From contig NZ_CP061947.1 of the NCBI RefSeq assembly GCF_014838715.1, positions 1,364,001 through 1,428,000 on the forward strand: a stretch of 64,000 nt of DNA, read 5' to 3'. Shown in pieces: positions 25,169 through 33,514 of this stretch. The stretch's first letter is position 1. Each line of letters opens with the position of its first letter. The stretch is from Algoriphagus sp. Y33. GTDB lineage: Bacteria; Bacteroidota; Bacteroidia; Cytophagales; Cyclobacteriaceae. Under the pieces are notes generated by a model. It was not told the DNA's origin, ran no database searches, and was given only the letters and a program-made list of their open reading frames with translations. The position numbers and the translations under genes were made by a program.

Positions 25169-26488
25169 ATGAAAAAATATTTAATATGTATTTTATTAGG
25201 GCTATACCTGACTGGCTGTGACCGGTTTTTGGATGAGAAGCCCACCAAGGCAATCGATACGCCCGACTCCTTAGAAGCCCTTGATGCGATGCTCAATAAT
25301 TCAGGTGTTTTAAACCGGTATTCCGCTTTGCCTTTATTGATGGGAGGTGAGTTTTATTCGGATGATGCAGGGATCAATGCCCTGCCGCCCTGGCAACAAA
25401 ACCTCTATTTTTGGCAGATGGATCCGTTCCGGATTGATGACCAGATTTTTGACTGGCGTGACCTGTATAACAGAATTCAATATGCCAATGTAATATTGGA
25501 GTCTTTGGATAGAATTGACGAAAGAGGAAGAAGATGGGAGGAAATCAAAGGAACGGCATTCTTTTTTCGGGCAAACGCATATTTTGAGCTCTCCGGATTG
25601 TTTTTGGACGGACCCAACCTGAACGGAAAGAACCTGAACATCAAGATCCCTGTCAGGAAATCCGCCAAAATTGTCCTTACGCCGGAGCTGGCAGGAAAAG
25701 AGGAGATTCTGCAGATTATACAGGATGATATGCAAGAGGCAGAAAAGTTACTACCGGAAATGGCAGATAATCCTTTGCGTCCTGGAAAGAAAGCGGTATT
25801 TGCGCTAATGGCTAGGGTCTATCTTGATTGGGAGGAGTACGGATTGGCGCAGAAGGCAGCGGAAGAGGTGATTGAAATGGGGGTTGAGCTTTTGGACTAC
25901 CGGGGATTGGATGCTGAATTGCGTTACCCTTTTGAAATGTTTAACAAAGAAGTCATCTGGATGAGCGAGGTAGGTGCATATAGTTTTGTCTATTCCCCTT
26001 CTTCATTTCAGGTTAACCCGGAACTGTTGGATCTGTATGGTGAGACTGATCTGAGAATGTCCCTCTACTATAGGACAACCCCTGCCGGATATGTGAATTT
26101 CAGGGGGAGCTATCAAGGCGAGATATCTCTTTTTGGTGGACTGGCAGTAGACGAAGTTTATTTGATCTATAGCGAGTGCCTGATCAGAAGTGGGGAGTTA
26201 TTGAAAGCAGCGGAGGTTTTAAATGAACTTTTGGTTAATAGGCATCAGGAAGGGTTTGAGCCGGTGAGGTTTACGGATGAATTGCAGGCATTACAAATTC
26301 TGGTGGATGAAAGAAGAAAGGAACTTGTCTTTAGGGGTTCAAGGTGGGGGGATCTTCGAAGATATAATGCGGATGAGAGGCTTAAAACCACTCTCCAGCG
26401 ATCCTATATGGGAGAAGGGTACGAATTACCGCCGGATTCTGAGCGCTACGTTTTACCTATTCCCAAAAGAGAGCTGAGCTTTTATTAA
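25169..26488 (+). CDS. SusD/RagB-family outer-membrane lipoprotein
   Basis: 439 aa, a little short for the family. Signal with lipobox 'LYLTGC' (Cys near 17) followed by 'DRFLDEKPTKAIDTPDSLEA', the typical SusD start. TPR-like helices: 'YNRIQYANVILESLDRID', 'IKGTAFFFRANAYFELSGLF', 'VFALMARVYLDWEEYGLA'; the C-terminal 'LVDERRKELVFRGSRWGDLRR' is the standard family end. Partner of the SusC at 21642. Its base composition is less GC-rich than that of SusC, and a hairpin-repeat tract separates the two, an unusual gap for this gene pair. Confidence 0.88.
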   Translation: MKKYLICILLGLYLTGCDRFLDEKPTKAIDTPDSLEALDAMLNNSGVLNRYSALPLLMGGEFYSDDAGINALPPWQQNLYFWQMDPFRIDDQIFDWRDLYNRIQYANVILESLDRIDERGRRWEEIKGTAFFFRANAYFELSGLFLDGPNLNGKNLNIKIPVRKSAKIVLTPELAGKEEILQIIQDDMQEAEKLLPEMADNPLRPGKKAVFALMARVYLDWEEYGLAQKAAEEVIEMGVELLDYRGLDAELRYPFEMFNKEVIWMSEVGAYSFVYSPSSFQVNPELLDLYGETDLRMSLYYRTTPAGYVNFRGSYQGEISLFGGLAVDEVYLIYSECLIRSGELLKAAEVLNELLVNRHQEGFEPVRFTDELQALQILVDERRKELVFRGSRWGDLRRYNADERLKTTLQRSYMGEGYELPPDSERYVLPIPKRELSFY

Positions 26489-26493
26489 AAAAA

Positions 26494-26520
26494 CAGGACC
26501 GGGATATTTATCCGGTCCTG
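26494..26520. terminator. Terminator hairpin between convergent genes
   Basis: CAGGACCGG (26494-26502) pairs perfectly with CCGGTCCTG (26512-26520), with a preceding A-run. It lies just after the SusD stop and before the convergent DUF6520 gene, so it can serve both. Confidence 0.7.
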
Positions 26521-26541
26521 TATGGCAAATTATTCAAACGA

Positions 26542-26802
26542 TTATGGAAGCAATATAAACTGATGCACAGGGCTATCATTTGGACTTGTCATAGTGCTAT
26601 CACTAAAAGTACAAGATTGTGAGCCCGGGATACAGCGATAATCTTCACCGGGAACAAGTTCATCGAGAAGATACCATGTTTCCCCATTGTCGGGAGTTCC
26701 ATATTCAGGGTTGTTACCCTTTGGCTGGGTAAACGCAAAAGCGGCTACCACAGCAAGCGAAAATACACCTCCGCGTAGGAGGTTAATTGTTGTAAGTTTC
26801 AT
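26542..26802 (-). CDS. DUF6520-family small exported protein
   Basis: 86 aa. Starts 'MKLTTINLLRGGVFSLAVVA' with a signal-like helix to about residue 23, then a short mature part with two Cys ('YRCIPGSQSCTF') that could form a disulfide. This matches the DUF6520 small proteins seen in Bacteroidota beside MauE and TlpA genes (recognition from memory). Converges on the SusD gene. Its role is unknown; a substrate or partner of the redox proteins encoded around it is a reasonable guess. Confidence 0.7.
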   Translation of the reverse strand: MKLTTINLLRGGVFSLAVVAAFAFTQPKGNNPEYGTPDNGETWYLLDELVPGEDYRCIPGSQSCTFSDSTMTSPNDSPVHQFILLP

Positions 26803-27379
26803 AAATTGTATTGGTTAAATTACTAATTAATCTCCGGTCGCTTTGGTGCATCTGTCTGACTCGGATCCAGACAGATCTTCCTTCCGAGAGGGGCGGCCGG
26901 ATGTTTAAGCCCCCTGCTGTTGTCCGGCAACCACCTGGTGGCTTCACGGACCGTGTTGTCTTTTATAATCTGGCGTACTTGCCCATCGCATTCGTCGGGC
27001 TGCATTTACTTTGGCGTTTAATTTGTAACCTTTGAGGTTTGCCAAATCTCAAAGGTTTTAATGGTACCTCAGCTAGCGCAAAGTCTCACGACTTGTGCTT
27101 ATCAAATTGCAGTCTCCTGACTGCCTTCCAACTTCATTTTTCAAACTTTTTCACCGCCGTTCGTGTCATCACGGACGGCTTAGATTTTGTTTGGTATTTT
27201 GCCAGCCATAGCTTTTTTCACCTAACTTGTATTTATATTACCCATTCCCCGCCTTCCGGAGGGCAGGCTTCTTTTCTACAGAGTTTACGAGACAAATCAA
27301 TTTAAGCCCTGCCGACCGAGGGTGGTCTCACCACGCACTGCAGGTGAACTTTTAACCCTTAACAATAAATCCTTACCCT
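26803..27379. other. Gene-free stretch with a perfect hairpin
   Basis: Contains a perfect 10-bp stem, AACCTTTGAG (27027-27036) and CTCAAAGGTT (27048-27057), belonging to a hairpin type common in Bacteroidota intergenic DNA. A minus-strand ORF of 60 codons (26823-27005, starts 'MQPDECDGQVRQIIKDN') ends 20 nt before the DUF6520 start but has no recognisable features. The right end contains 'ctctgtgcatctctgtgctc' repeat-like sequence that runs into the MauE gene. Confidence 0.5.
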
Positions 27380-27865
27380 TTAAAGGTCTCCGTGCTCCTC
27401 ACATTTTCTCTGTGCATCTCTGTGCTCCTCCCTCACCACTCCCCACACCGCTACTGCCAAAAACACCAGATTAAGCACCAGATGCTCCCCCCAGTCCAGA
27501 CTGCCCAGCACCCCACCACAGGAGCAGGGCACTCGTTCTGTAAATCCCAGCCAGACCAGTGCGACATACCCTGTAAAGAGTACCATCAGCACCACACTCA
27601 GCAGCAATCCTATTCTTCTCCAGACCGGGACCAGCAGTAGTACCGCCACGCCCAGTTCCACTACAGGCAATACATAGAGCAGTACCTCAGCCATCCCTAT
27701 CGGGAATACCTGGTTATACATCGCCATCCGCGTTCCGCTCCAATCATACACCTTGCTCACCGCAGTATAGGCAAAGAGTGCAGCCAGCAGTAAGGAGGCT
27801 GCTTCGGCAAGTGATTCGGTCAGTCGTTTGCCGCTGCTATCGATTTTTATTTCGGTTGTCTTCAT
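27380..27865 (-). CDS. MauE/DoxX-family redox-associated membrane protein
   Basis: 161 aa from ATG 27865; a longer in-frame start at 27949 would add 28 residues with no helix, so the inner start is preferred. Four membrane helices, first with 'LFAYTAVSKVYDW', then 'VFPIGMAEVLLYVLPVVELG', and the redox-type motif 'ERVPCSCGGVLGSLDWGEH' before the last helix. Family knowledge: MauE-type proteins carry reducing or oxidising equivalents across the inner membrane to periplasmic thioredoxins such as TlpA. The C-terminal 'REEHRDAQRKCEEHGDL' is encoded by an intergenic-type repeat ('gaggagcacagagatgcaca' in the sense strand), a likely recent extension. Confidence 0.75.
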   Translation of the reverse strand: MKTTEIKIDSSGKRLTESLAEAASLLLAALFAYTAVSKVYDWSGTRMAMYNQVFPIGMAEVLLYVLPVVELGVAVLLLVPVWRRIGLLLSVVLMVLFTGYVALVWLGFTERVPCSCGGVLGSLDWGEHLVLNLVFLAVAVWGVVREEHRDAQRKCEEHGDL

Positions 27866-27912
27866 TAGTTCATTTTTATTCGTTTTATAAATGCTCCCGC
27901 CCGGTTTCCTTA

Positions 27913-28146
27913 TTAGAGGTGAGGGAAAAAGTAAGCTAGAGAAACCCACCTCCGGTAAATCGGAAAGAGCAGGAGCAGGGCAATCAGCAATTCAACTATC
28001 GGCACCGCATAAGCCAGCACTTCCGCCAGCTCACTGGGAAAAGTCTGGTTATGAAAGGCATTCCTGCTCGCCTTCCAGCGGATAAGTTTGTCCAGACCGG
28101 TATAGGTCCAGAGGAGGATTAGCAGGGTAGAAATGATTTTGTCCAT
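27913..28146 (-). pseudogene. Truncated second MauE/DoxX-like gene
   Basis: 77 aa. Aligns with the first half of the adjacent MauE protein: 'LLWTYTGLDKLIRWK', 'NQTFPSELAEVLAYAVPIVE' and 'LLFPIYRRW' match 'LFAYTAVSKVYDW', 'NQVFPIGMAEVLLYVLPVVE' and 'LLVPVWRRI'. It then ends after 'VSLAYFFPHL' and lacks the CSC motif and the last two helices. Tandem duplication followed by 3' loss is the simplest reading. A short two-helix protein could still be made, but redox function is not expected. Confidence 0.6.
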
Positions 28147-28519
28147 ATAAAAATGGTTTGTAATTTCTTACGTACTAAGTGGTTTAAGTTGGAGGTGTCA
28201 AGTTCCGCAAGAATAGCTCTGAAAGTCAAGAATCAGGGACATAGAATGGGTTTCGGTATGGATTTAAGGGATAATAGGATGTTTTTGTCATTCTTGCCTA
28301 TGTAGTTTGATTGATCACTCCAATATGGGGTTTTGTAGCTCAGGGCGCAGCTGAATCAAGTTCCTGTCGGGTATTCAGAAAAAATCACAAACCAAGTAAT
28401 GAGAGGATGGTGCTATAAATCCATTATTAATTAGTTCAAACTATTGTTGTGTTAAAATACTTTTGTATATTAAATTCCAATAAGGCCTTTTTAAGAATAT
28501 CCAAGGGTGCGTTTTGGTG

Positions 28520-28540
28520 GACTATAAGATCGTTATAGTC
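28520..28540. promoter_or_regulatory. 8-bp perfect inverted repeat
   Basis: GACTATAA, spacer GATCG, TTATAGTC, followed by 'attttta'. It sits 22 nt before the start of the broken small HTH gene, so it could be an operator, or a terminator for anything upstream. The rest of 28147-28519 shows no gene; a TACTTTTG -7-like box occurs at 28458-28465 without a properly spaced -33. Confidence 0.4.
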
Positions 28541-28562
28541 ATTTTTAGTAACTGATCAGAGT

Positions 28563-28786
28563 ATGATTCTTAATCAAGGAAGTGTCATTTATGTCCAGGA
28601 TATCATGTTGGTTACGGGAGAAGCAGATCGTATGCCTATAAAATCATAAAACAGGTAAAGGGTAATTGCGGGAAGTCAACGCTTCAACTGATTACTTTTC
28701 AGAAGTATGCTGAATTTCATGGTGTCCCAGTCAGTGATATTAAAAAAATCACTCAGGGAAAAGAACAACTAAAAAGCAGGCACTAA
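28563..28786 (+). pseudogene. Small helix-turn-helix-like gene with a 1-base deletion
   Basis: About 75 codons. From ATG 28563 the frame reads 'MILNQGSVIYVQDIMLVTG'; from 28622 another frame continues 'SRSYAYKIIKQVKGNCGKST' and 'ITFQKYAEFHGVPVSDIKK' to the stop at 28784-28786. Adding one base at about 28620 joins them as TG-K-SRSYAYK, the expected recognition-helix motif of small Bacteroidota HTH proteins. Neither half makes sense alone. These small proteins often accompany mobile or conjugative elements (family impression, not certain). Confidence 0.45.
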
Positions 28787-28931
28787 CTGATAGAGCCTGC
28801 TGATAAGGGGTTTCCCATCCGGGTTTGGCGGACCGGCATAAAGCATTTCGCCTGATAATAAATGAGTGTATGTAACAGGCCATTTAGGAGGTGAGCCTGT
28901 AACCATTCTTCATTAGGAAGGAGAGGGTCTG

Positions 28932-29078
28932 CTAAGCCCTCGTTAAGGTCGTGCGACACGGCCTGAATATACTTCCGGTAACTTTGATGTTATTTGTTTG
29001 AATGGATAAATCCGGGCGGTTTATCCCGGCATTGCCTACCTGTAGGTCAAGATGCCGTAATTCTTCTTCGTTGATCAT
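28932..29078 (-). CDS. 48-aa candidate peptide gene near the LanB gene
   Basis: From ATG 29078 to the stop at 28932. The peptide begins 'MINEEELRHLDLQVG' and ends 'TGSIFRPCRTTLTRA', with several Ser/Thr and one Cys in the second half and a hydrophilic first half containing LDLQ, loosely like a leader box. Its start lies 16 nt from the divergent LytS start. As a LanB-type dehydratase gene lies 1.8 kb away, it could be a modified-peptide precursor, but there is no homology support and a chance ORF is possible. No second precursor is evident. Confidence 0.3.
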   Translation of the reverse strand: MINEEELRHLDLQVGNAGINRPDLSIQTNNIKVTGSIFRPCRTTLTRA

Positions 29079-29094
29079 AGTTAATTGATTTTTT

Positions 29095-30201
29095 ATGAAA
29101 TCTATAAGTAAGGTTTTTTCAATACAATTTTCAGGGACAAACAGTAGATTGGAGTGGTTATATAGCAAGCTGAAGTATCTATTTGACCATCCTATACTTA
29201 TGATTGGCATTCTTTGGGGATGCTATTATGTGTTTGACTTAGGAAGCACCGATTTACTGCAGGAAGAGTCTATGGGGTTTACCTATGCAAATGCTAATAT
29301 GGCAGCAGGTATACTAAGCTCATTCGTATTTTTCTATTGGTTTTTTCCCGGTTTGTTCTACCGGGGTGGTTTTATTAAGGCTATGCTATTGAGTATCCTG
29401 TCTCTGAGCTTGATATTAGTATCCAAGTATTATATTTTCCTTTATTATGACTTAATACAGGATTCTGTTAGCTATTTTCTATTAGAGGAAATGCTTCGTG
29501 GCGTCTACTTCATGGTGTTTACTTTTTCCATTTGGGTTTTCTATAAATTTTTCAAAAGTGAATTGGCCAAAGCCCGCATTGAAGTAGAACTGGAGAGCTT
29601 GGGTATCGCCCATAATTCACTTCAGTTAAGTCCCCATTTTATGATGAATCTAATAACAGATATAGCCGGAAGATCATCCAGGTATTCACACTCACTCTTT
29701 ATTGATTTGACCGAGTTTTCAAGTATTCTGAAATATACCTATCAAGATATAGGAGAATTAAATGAACTGGCGACTGAACTCGATGTAATAAAATCCTACA
29801 TCCATTGTCAGCAGATAAGATATTCAGATTTGAATGTGGAATTGGACATTGAGGACGCTGTTCTACTCAGAGCTGAAGAACTGTTCATGCCAAAAATGGT
29901 GCTGTTGAGCATTGTGGAAAATGTTTTTAAGCATGGCGAATTCCGTGTACCGGCCAACCCGGTATTGATTTCAGCCAAGTTTGACGAAGACCCAGGTGCT
30001 GACGGATTTTTTTTCAGGGTACATAATCACATCAGCCAACGACAAAAAACACCAAAGTCGGGGTTTGGCATGAAAACCATTGTGAAAATCCTGCATTACT
30101 ATTTTCCGGAAGCCGTTGTTGAGGAACAGCTTACCGGCTCCGAATATTCACTTTTAATCTCAATTACCTATGGAACAACCAATAAAGATTGGACTCATTG
30201 A
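29095..30201 (+). CDS. LytS-type sensor histidine kinase
   Basis: 368 aa. Four membrane helices in residues 30-155 ('LMIGILWGCYYVFDLG', 'SSFVFFYWFFPGLFY', 'LLSILSLSLILVSKYYIF', 'GVYFMVFTFSIWVFYKFF'), then a His_kinase (PF06580-type) domain: H-box 'LQLSPHFMMNLI' with His near 181, ATP-binding N-box 'LLSIVENVFKHG', and G-box 'KSGFGMKTIVKIL'. Membrane-embedded sensing region without an extracellular domain. Overlaps the response-regulator gene by 32 nt, so the two are co-translated. Probably controls the convergent LanB gene or the adjacent loci (inference). Confidence 0.85.
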   Translation: MKSISKVFSIQFSGTNSRLEWLYSKLKYLFDHPILMIGILWGCYYVFDLGSTDLLQEESMGFTYANANMAAGILSSFVFFYWFFPGLFYRGGFIKAMLLSILSLSLILVSKYYIFLYYDLIQDSVSYFLLEEMLRGVYFMVFTFSIWVFYKFFKSELAKARIEVELESLGIAHNSLQLSPHFMMNLITDIAGRSSRYSHSLFIDLTEFSSILKYTYQDIGELNELATELDVIKSYIHCQQIRYSDLNVELDIEDAVLLRAEELFMPKMVLLSIVENVFKHGEFRVPANPVLISAKFDEDPGADGFFFRVHNHISQRQKTPKSGFGMKTIVKILHYYFPEAVVEEQLTGSEYSLLISITYGTTNKDWTH

Positions 30202-30883
30202 TGATGAGGAAATGGCCCTGGAATATTTAAGGAAGATGATCCGTGCCATCCCGGGTTTTGAAGTGGCTTTTGCGGAGACAGATCCGTTCAAGGCATTTCA
30301 TTTTACAGAAGAGGGAAAATGTGATCTTTTGATTACAGATATAGAAATGGAGTCATACCATGGTATGCTGCTTTCAAAAGACCTGGAATTATTGGATATC
30401 CCTGTTATAATCTGTTCTGCGTATAAGGAATATGCGCTAGAGGCATACGGAGCCAGTGTGTTGGATTATTTGATCAAGCCGGTTTCCCATCTGGAGCTCC
30501 GCAGATCACTTAGAAAGGCTACAAAAAGATTTGCCAACACCCGATTGCCTGAGGTGAAAATCGTAAGGAATTTTGTCCTGTTGAAGGAGGATGGCTCAGC
30601 AACCTTCAACAAGGTGTTTTTCGATGATATATTATATCTTGAGCAACTTAAAAATTATACCCAGTATGTCACCGCTTCTGCAAAGTACAAAGAGCGGGGT
30701 ACCATGGCGTATGCCTTATCCAAACTGCCAAACAACCAATTTATTAGGGTTCATCAGTCATTTGTGGCAAATATAAATAAAATCGTAAAGGTGTTTCCTC
30801 AAGACATCCAGTTGGTTAACGGACACTATATTGCTAAAGGCAAGACCTATGCAGGCAGTGTTGATAGATATTTGGGGATTTAG
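30170..30883 (+). CDS. LytTR-family response regulator
   Basis: 237 aa. Receiver domain 5-120: 'IGLIDDEEMALEYL' (acidic pair), phospho-acceptor Asp in 'LLITDIEM', 'CSAYKEYALEAYGASVLDYL', then 'IKP' with the conserved Lys. LytTR DNA-binding domain 135-237: 'DDILYLEQLKNYTQYVT', 'LSKLPNNQFIRVHQSFVANI'. Cognate partner of the upstream LytS kinase. Ends 12 nt from the convergent LanB stop, leaving no room for a separate terminator. Confidence 0.9.
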   Translation: MEQPIKIGLIDDEEMALEYLRKMIRAIPGFEVAFAETDPFKAFHFTEEGKCDLLITDIEMESYHGMLLSKDLELLDIPVIICSAYKEYALEAYGASVLDYLIKPVSHLELRRSLRKATKRFANTRLPEVKIVRNFVLLKEDGSATFNKVFFDDILYLEQLKNYTQYVTASAKYKERGTMAYALSKLPNNQFIRVHQSFVANINKIVKVFPQDIQLVNGHYIAKGKTYAGSVDRYLGI

Positions 30884-30895
30884 GGCAGCACTTCT

Positions 30896-33514
30896 TTATC
30901 GTGGATCCGATACCATAGCTGCGGGGCAGTGACTATTCTTGAGAGTCTGCAATTTTTTGTGGATCAAGTAAATGACTTCCTGCTCTCTATCGATGGTGTC
31001 TACAGGAAAAGCACGGTTACAAAACATGTGTAAATGGTTGATCAAAAAAAACTCTTTGAGGGGATGCTTATGATAAAACGTATGTTTTTTGAATAGCTGC
31101 AGATAGTCTTCGTCTACCGCGTCGGCCATGCCCATAGGTAGGTTGCTTTGAAATTTATTCCGAATTTCTCTTTTGCGTTGTCGTGAGATACTTTTTATGA
31201 TGGATTTGAAATAATCCTGTTGATCTTCAGGTTGGCTCACTTCAAATATTCCTGCCAGTAGATTTGCTATAAGCAGAACCTTATACGATTCATCAGCATT
31301 TAAAAAGGAAGGATTTTGTGAATTGGGGATGTCAAGAATAAACAGTGATTCAAAACAGAATATGGATTCAGAAATAGCCATACTGCTTTGACTATACTTA
31401 TCATATTCCGGATAGTAGGGCGTAAGTAAAATCCCGGTGACCATTTTTTCGGCTAAAATCATCTGCTGGATTTTTCCAAAAATAGAAATTCCTTCATTGG
31501 GAACGAGCGGCAGAATCCTTAACCGGATTTCATGGGAGGACACATAATAATTCATAAAGTACCATTTTTTGATTTCGTAATTATCCAAAATTTCCTTCAT
31601 GATGGAAGGGAGACTGGTTTTCAGAAATGGTATTACAGATACCTGAGGAAGAAATATCCTTATATAAATCCACTCATAATCCTGCTTTAAAATTCTGTTT
31701 AGGGGTAAAGGCTTTTTAAATTCGATCTCTTGATTGAACCAGGAATAAATAAATTCAGGATACATAGGGCTTCCCGAAGAAGTATGAAAGGGAGATTTGT
31801 TTTTCCAAAGGCATTCATATACATCACATTGACCAAGTCTTTTGATTTCCGCAGCCAAAATGGAAAGGTCGCGGGGATCGTCAAGGTTCAGTAATAATTC
31901 CCTGTCATGTTCACCGGCTACAATATTCTCCGGCAGACATTTAGCCTTCAATACCTTCCCCAGTGAGGCATGATCTGTAAATTCATTGGCCATTACACGC
32001 CATCGCTGAGCCTGAAGGGTAGTGTCTCCCCACATTAGTCGGGGTACGTACTTTCCATTCTGAAAGGCAGGATGATAATAGGGTAGAAATTTGAAACTTT
32101 CCTGATGTGCTATTTCCCATAATAGCCTGGTTACCGGGTGACTGATGTAGTAAGGGTTGAGAGGATGCTGGAGTACCGGGATTATTTCCTTTCCCAATCG
32201 TTCACTGTAGAGAAAAACCCGTTCATATTGAATACCTATCAAAAGTTCCTCCGCACCAATTCGGAAATTTTGGTCACCGGGTTCAAAGGCTGAAATGCTA
32301 TAAGGCAATATAGTCCGGTGTTCTGAAATGATAGATGATTTAACTGATTCGAAAACATTCAAATCGGCATAGACAATCTCCTTATTTGTAAAAGATGGAA
32401 GGTGGCTGGCTTTTAGAAATTCAATTAGCTGTTCATCTTGGCTGAATCTTCCCGAATAAGCAAATGGTCTGTTGCAGGCAATGTTTTCTATCAATAGGTT
32501 GTCTTTATTTCCGACTCTATAAGCAATGCTAAGATGGTTCACCTCACTTATTTTTTGATGGGTAAACATCTCCCGCAAGTCCAATGTCGTATTGGGCACC
32601 CATAAGGAGCCCGCAAGTTTCTCAGTGGTAATTTTTGGTGAGTTGTTGCCCGTATATTCGGGAATAAAAACGGCTACGGTACCCAACTCACTTAAAGTAA
32701 CTGACCTGTCATCAAATCGCTGGACAAACCATTTCTTGAATTGAGTTAAATAGGTGTTTTCTACAGGCGCAAATAACTTCCCCATTTCATCAGTCAGTTT
32801 GTCCAATTTACCGTGTACAGTAGCAGAAAGTGTAGGGGGATGGGTAAGCTTTAGATTAACAGCGGTTGTTGTGTTTCCAATGCTAGTACTTGGGTGCTGG
32901 TTAAGAGAAGATTGAAAAAAGTCTGACAGAACCAGAAGGCCTGAATTGATTAAATTATTCCATATAGTAAGAATTTTCTCATCGTTATTGCTTTCAATCA
33001 GGCCTTTAAAGTCCAGAAAGGTTATAAGGCGTTTTGACTTGAATAATGCCAACAGAAGTTCGGTTAATTTGGTCCTTTCGATATAGCTCAATGCCCATCC
33101 TTCCCCTTGAACAGAATAAGCCCAAAAGAAAAGATGATGCCCGGATAGTTCGTTCCCGTGAACAAGCTTATAGTGAGGTAAATTATCCGGAATTTGTTTA
33201 AGGGTATTATAGGGAGTAGGTATTCGTGTTGTATCAATTTTAACAAGTGGATCTGTTTTAGATCCCCATCTTCCGAGGCCTACCCCCGCCCAATATCCAA
33301 ATGGTGTTGCTCTATACCTTCCCCGCAGTACATATTTGTAAACCTTTAGTTTGACTCTATCATCCAGCGATGAATAGGCCTTGTCCTTTATTTTGTTATA
33401 CAGTGTAGTTGAAGATGCTGAAATTGCAAGTTTGAGCTGATCCCAATGATCCAAAATGTCTTGTTCATTGGATGGATCTAATTCTAACAAATGCATACGA
33501 TATATGAAGTCCAT
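30896..33514 (-). CDS. LanB-type lantibiotic dehydratase, full length
   Basis: 872 aa. The N-terminal part has the typical LanB motif 'RATPFGYWAGVGLGRWG' near residues 68-84 and continues through the glutamyl-transfer domain. The C-terminal third (about 610-860: 'YEWIYIRIFLPQVSVIPFL', 'WYFMNYYVSSHEIRLRILP') is the SpaB_C / thiopeptide-type elimination domain. Family knowledge: such enzymes glutamylate Ser/Thr of a precursor peptide with Glu-tRNA and eliminate it to dehydro-residues. Both halves are on one chain, unlike the split enzymes of some Bacteroidota. No LanC cyclase, protease or exporter is visible in the window, so the locus is orphan or minimal. Confidence 0.82.
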   Translation of the reverse strand: MDFIYRMHLLELDPSNEQDILDHWDQLKLAISASSTTLYNKIKDKAYSSLDDRVKLKVYKYVLRGRYRATPFGYWAGVGLGRWGSKTDPLVKIDTTRIPTPYNTLKQIPDNLPHYKLVHGNELSGHHLFFWAYSVQGEGWALSYIERTKLTELLLALFKSKRLITFLDFKGLIESNNDEKILTIWNNLINSGLLVLSDFFQSSLNQHPSTSIGNTTTAVNLKLTHPPTLSATVHGKLDKLTDEMGKLFAPVENTYLTQFKKWFVQRFDDRSVTLSELGTVAVFIPEYTGNNSPKITTEKLAGSLWVPNTTLDLREMFTHQKISEVNHLSIAYRVGNKDNLLIENIACNRPFAYSGRFSQDEQLIEFLKASHLPSFTNKEIVYADLNVFESVKSSIISEHRTILPYSISAFEPGDQNFRIGAEELLIGIQYERVFLYSERLGKEIIPVLQHPLNPYYISHPVTRLLWEIAHQESFKFLPYYHPAFQNGKYVPRLMWGDTTLQAQRWRVMANEFTDHASLGKVLKAKCLPENIVAGEHDRELLLNLDDPRDLSILAAEIKRLGQCDVYECLWKNKSPFHTSSGSPMYPEFIYSWFNQEIEFKKPLPLNRILKQDYEWIYIRIFLPQVSVIPFLKTSLPSIMKEILDNYEIKKWYFMNYYVSSHEIRLRILPLVPNEGISIFGKIQQMILAEKMVTGILLTPYYPEYDKYSQSSMAISESIFCFESLFILDIPNSQNPSFLNADESYKVLLIANLLAGIFEVSQPEDQQDYFKSIIKSISRQRKREIRNKFQSNLPMGMADAVDEDYLQLFKKHTFYHKHPLKEFFLINHLHMFCNRAFPVDTIDREQEVIYLIHKKLQTLKNSHCPAAMVSDPR

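Noticed and set aside
24828..25296. Minus-strand ORFs in the repeat array with recurring 'MESR..YNHPSV' strings
   Set aside because: The recurrence follows from the DNA repeat itself; frames are broken differently in each unit, so coding is unlikely.
30896..33514. Split LanB or thiopeptide-only dehydratase
   Set aside because: Both the N-terminal glutamylation part and the SpaB_C part are in one uninterrupted frame.
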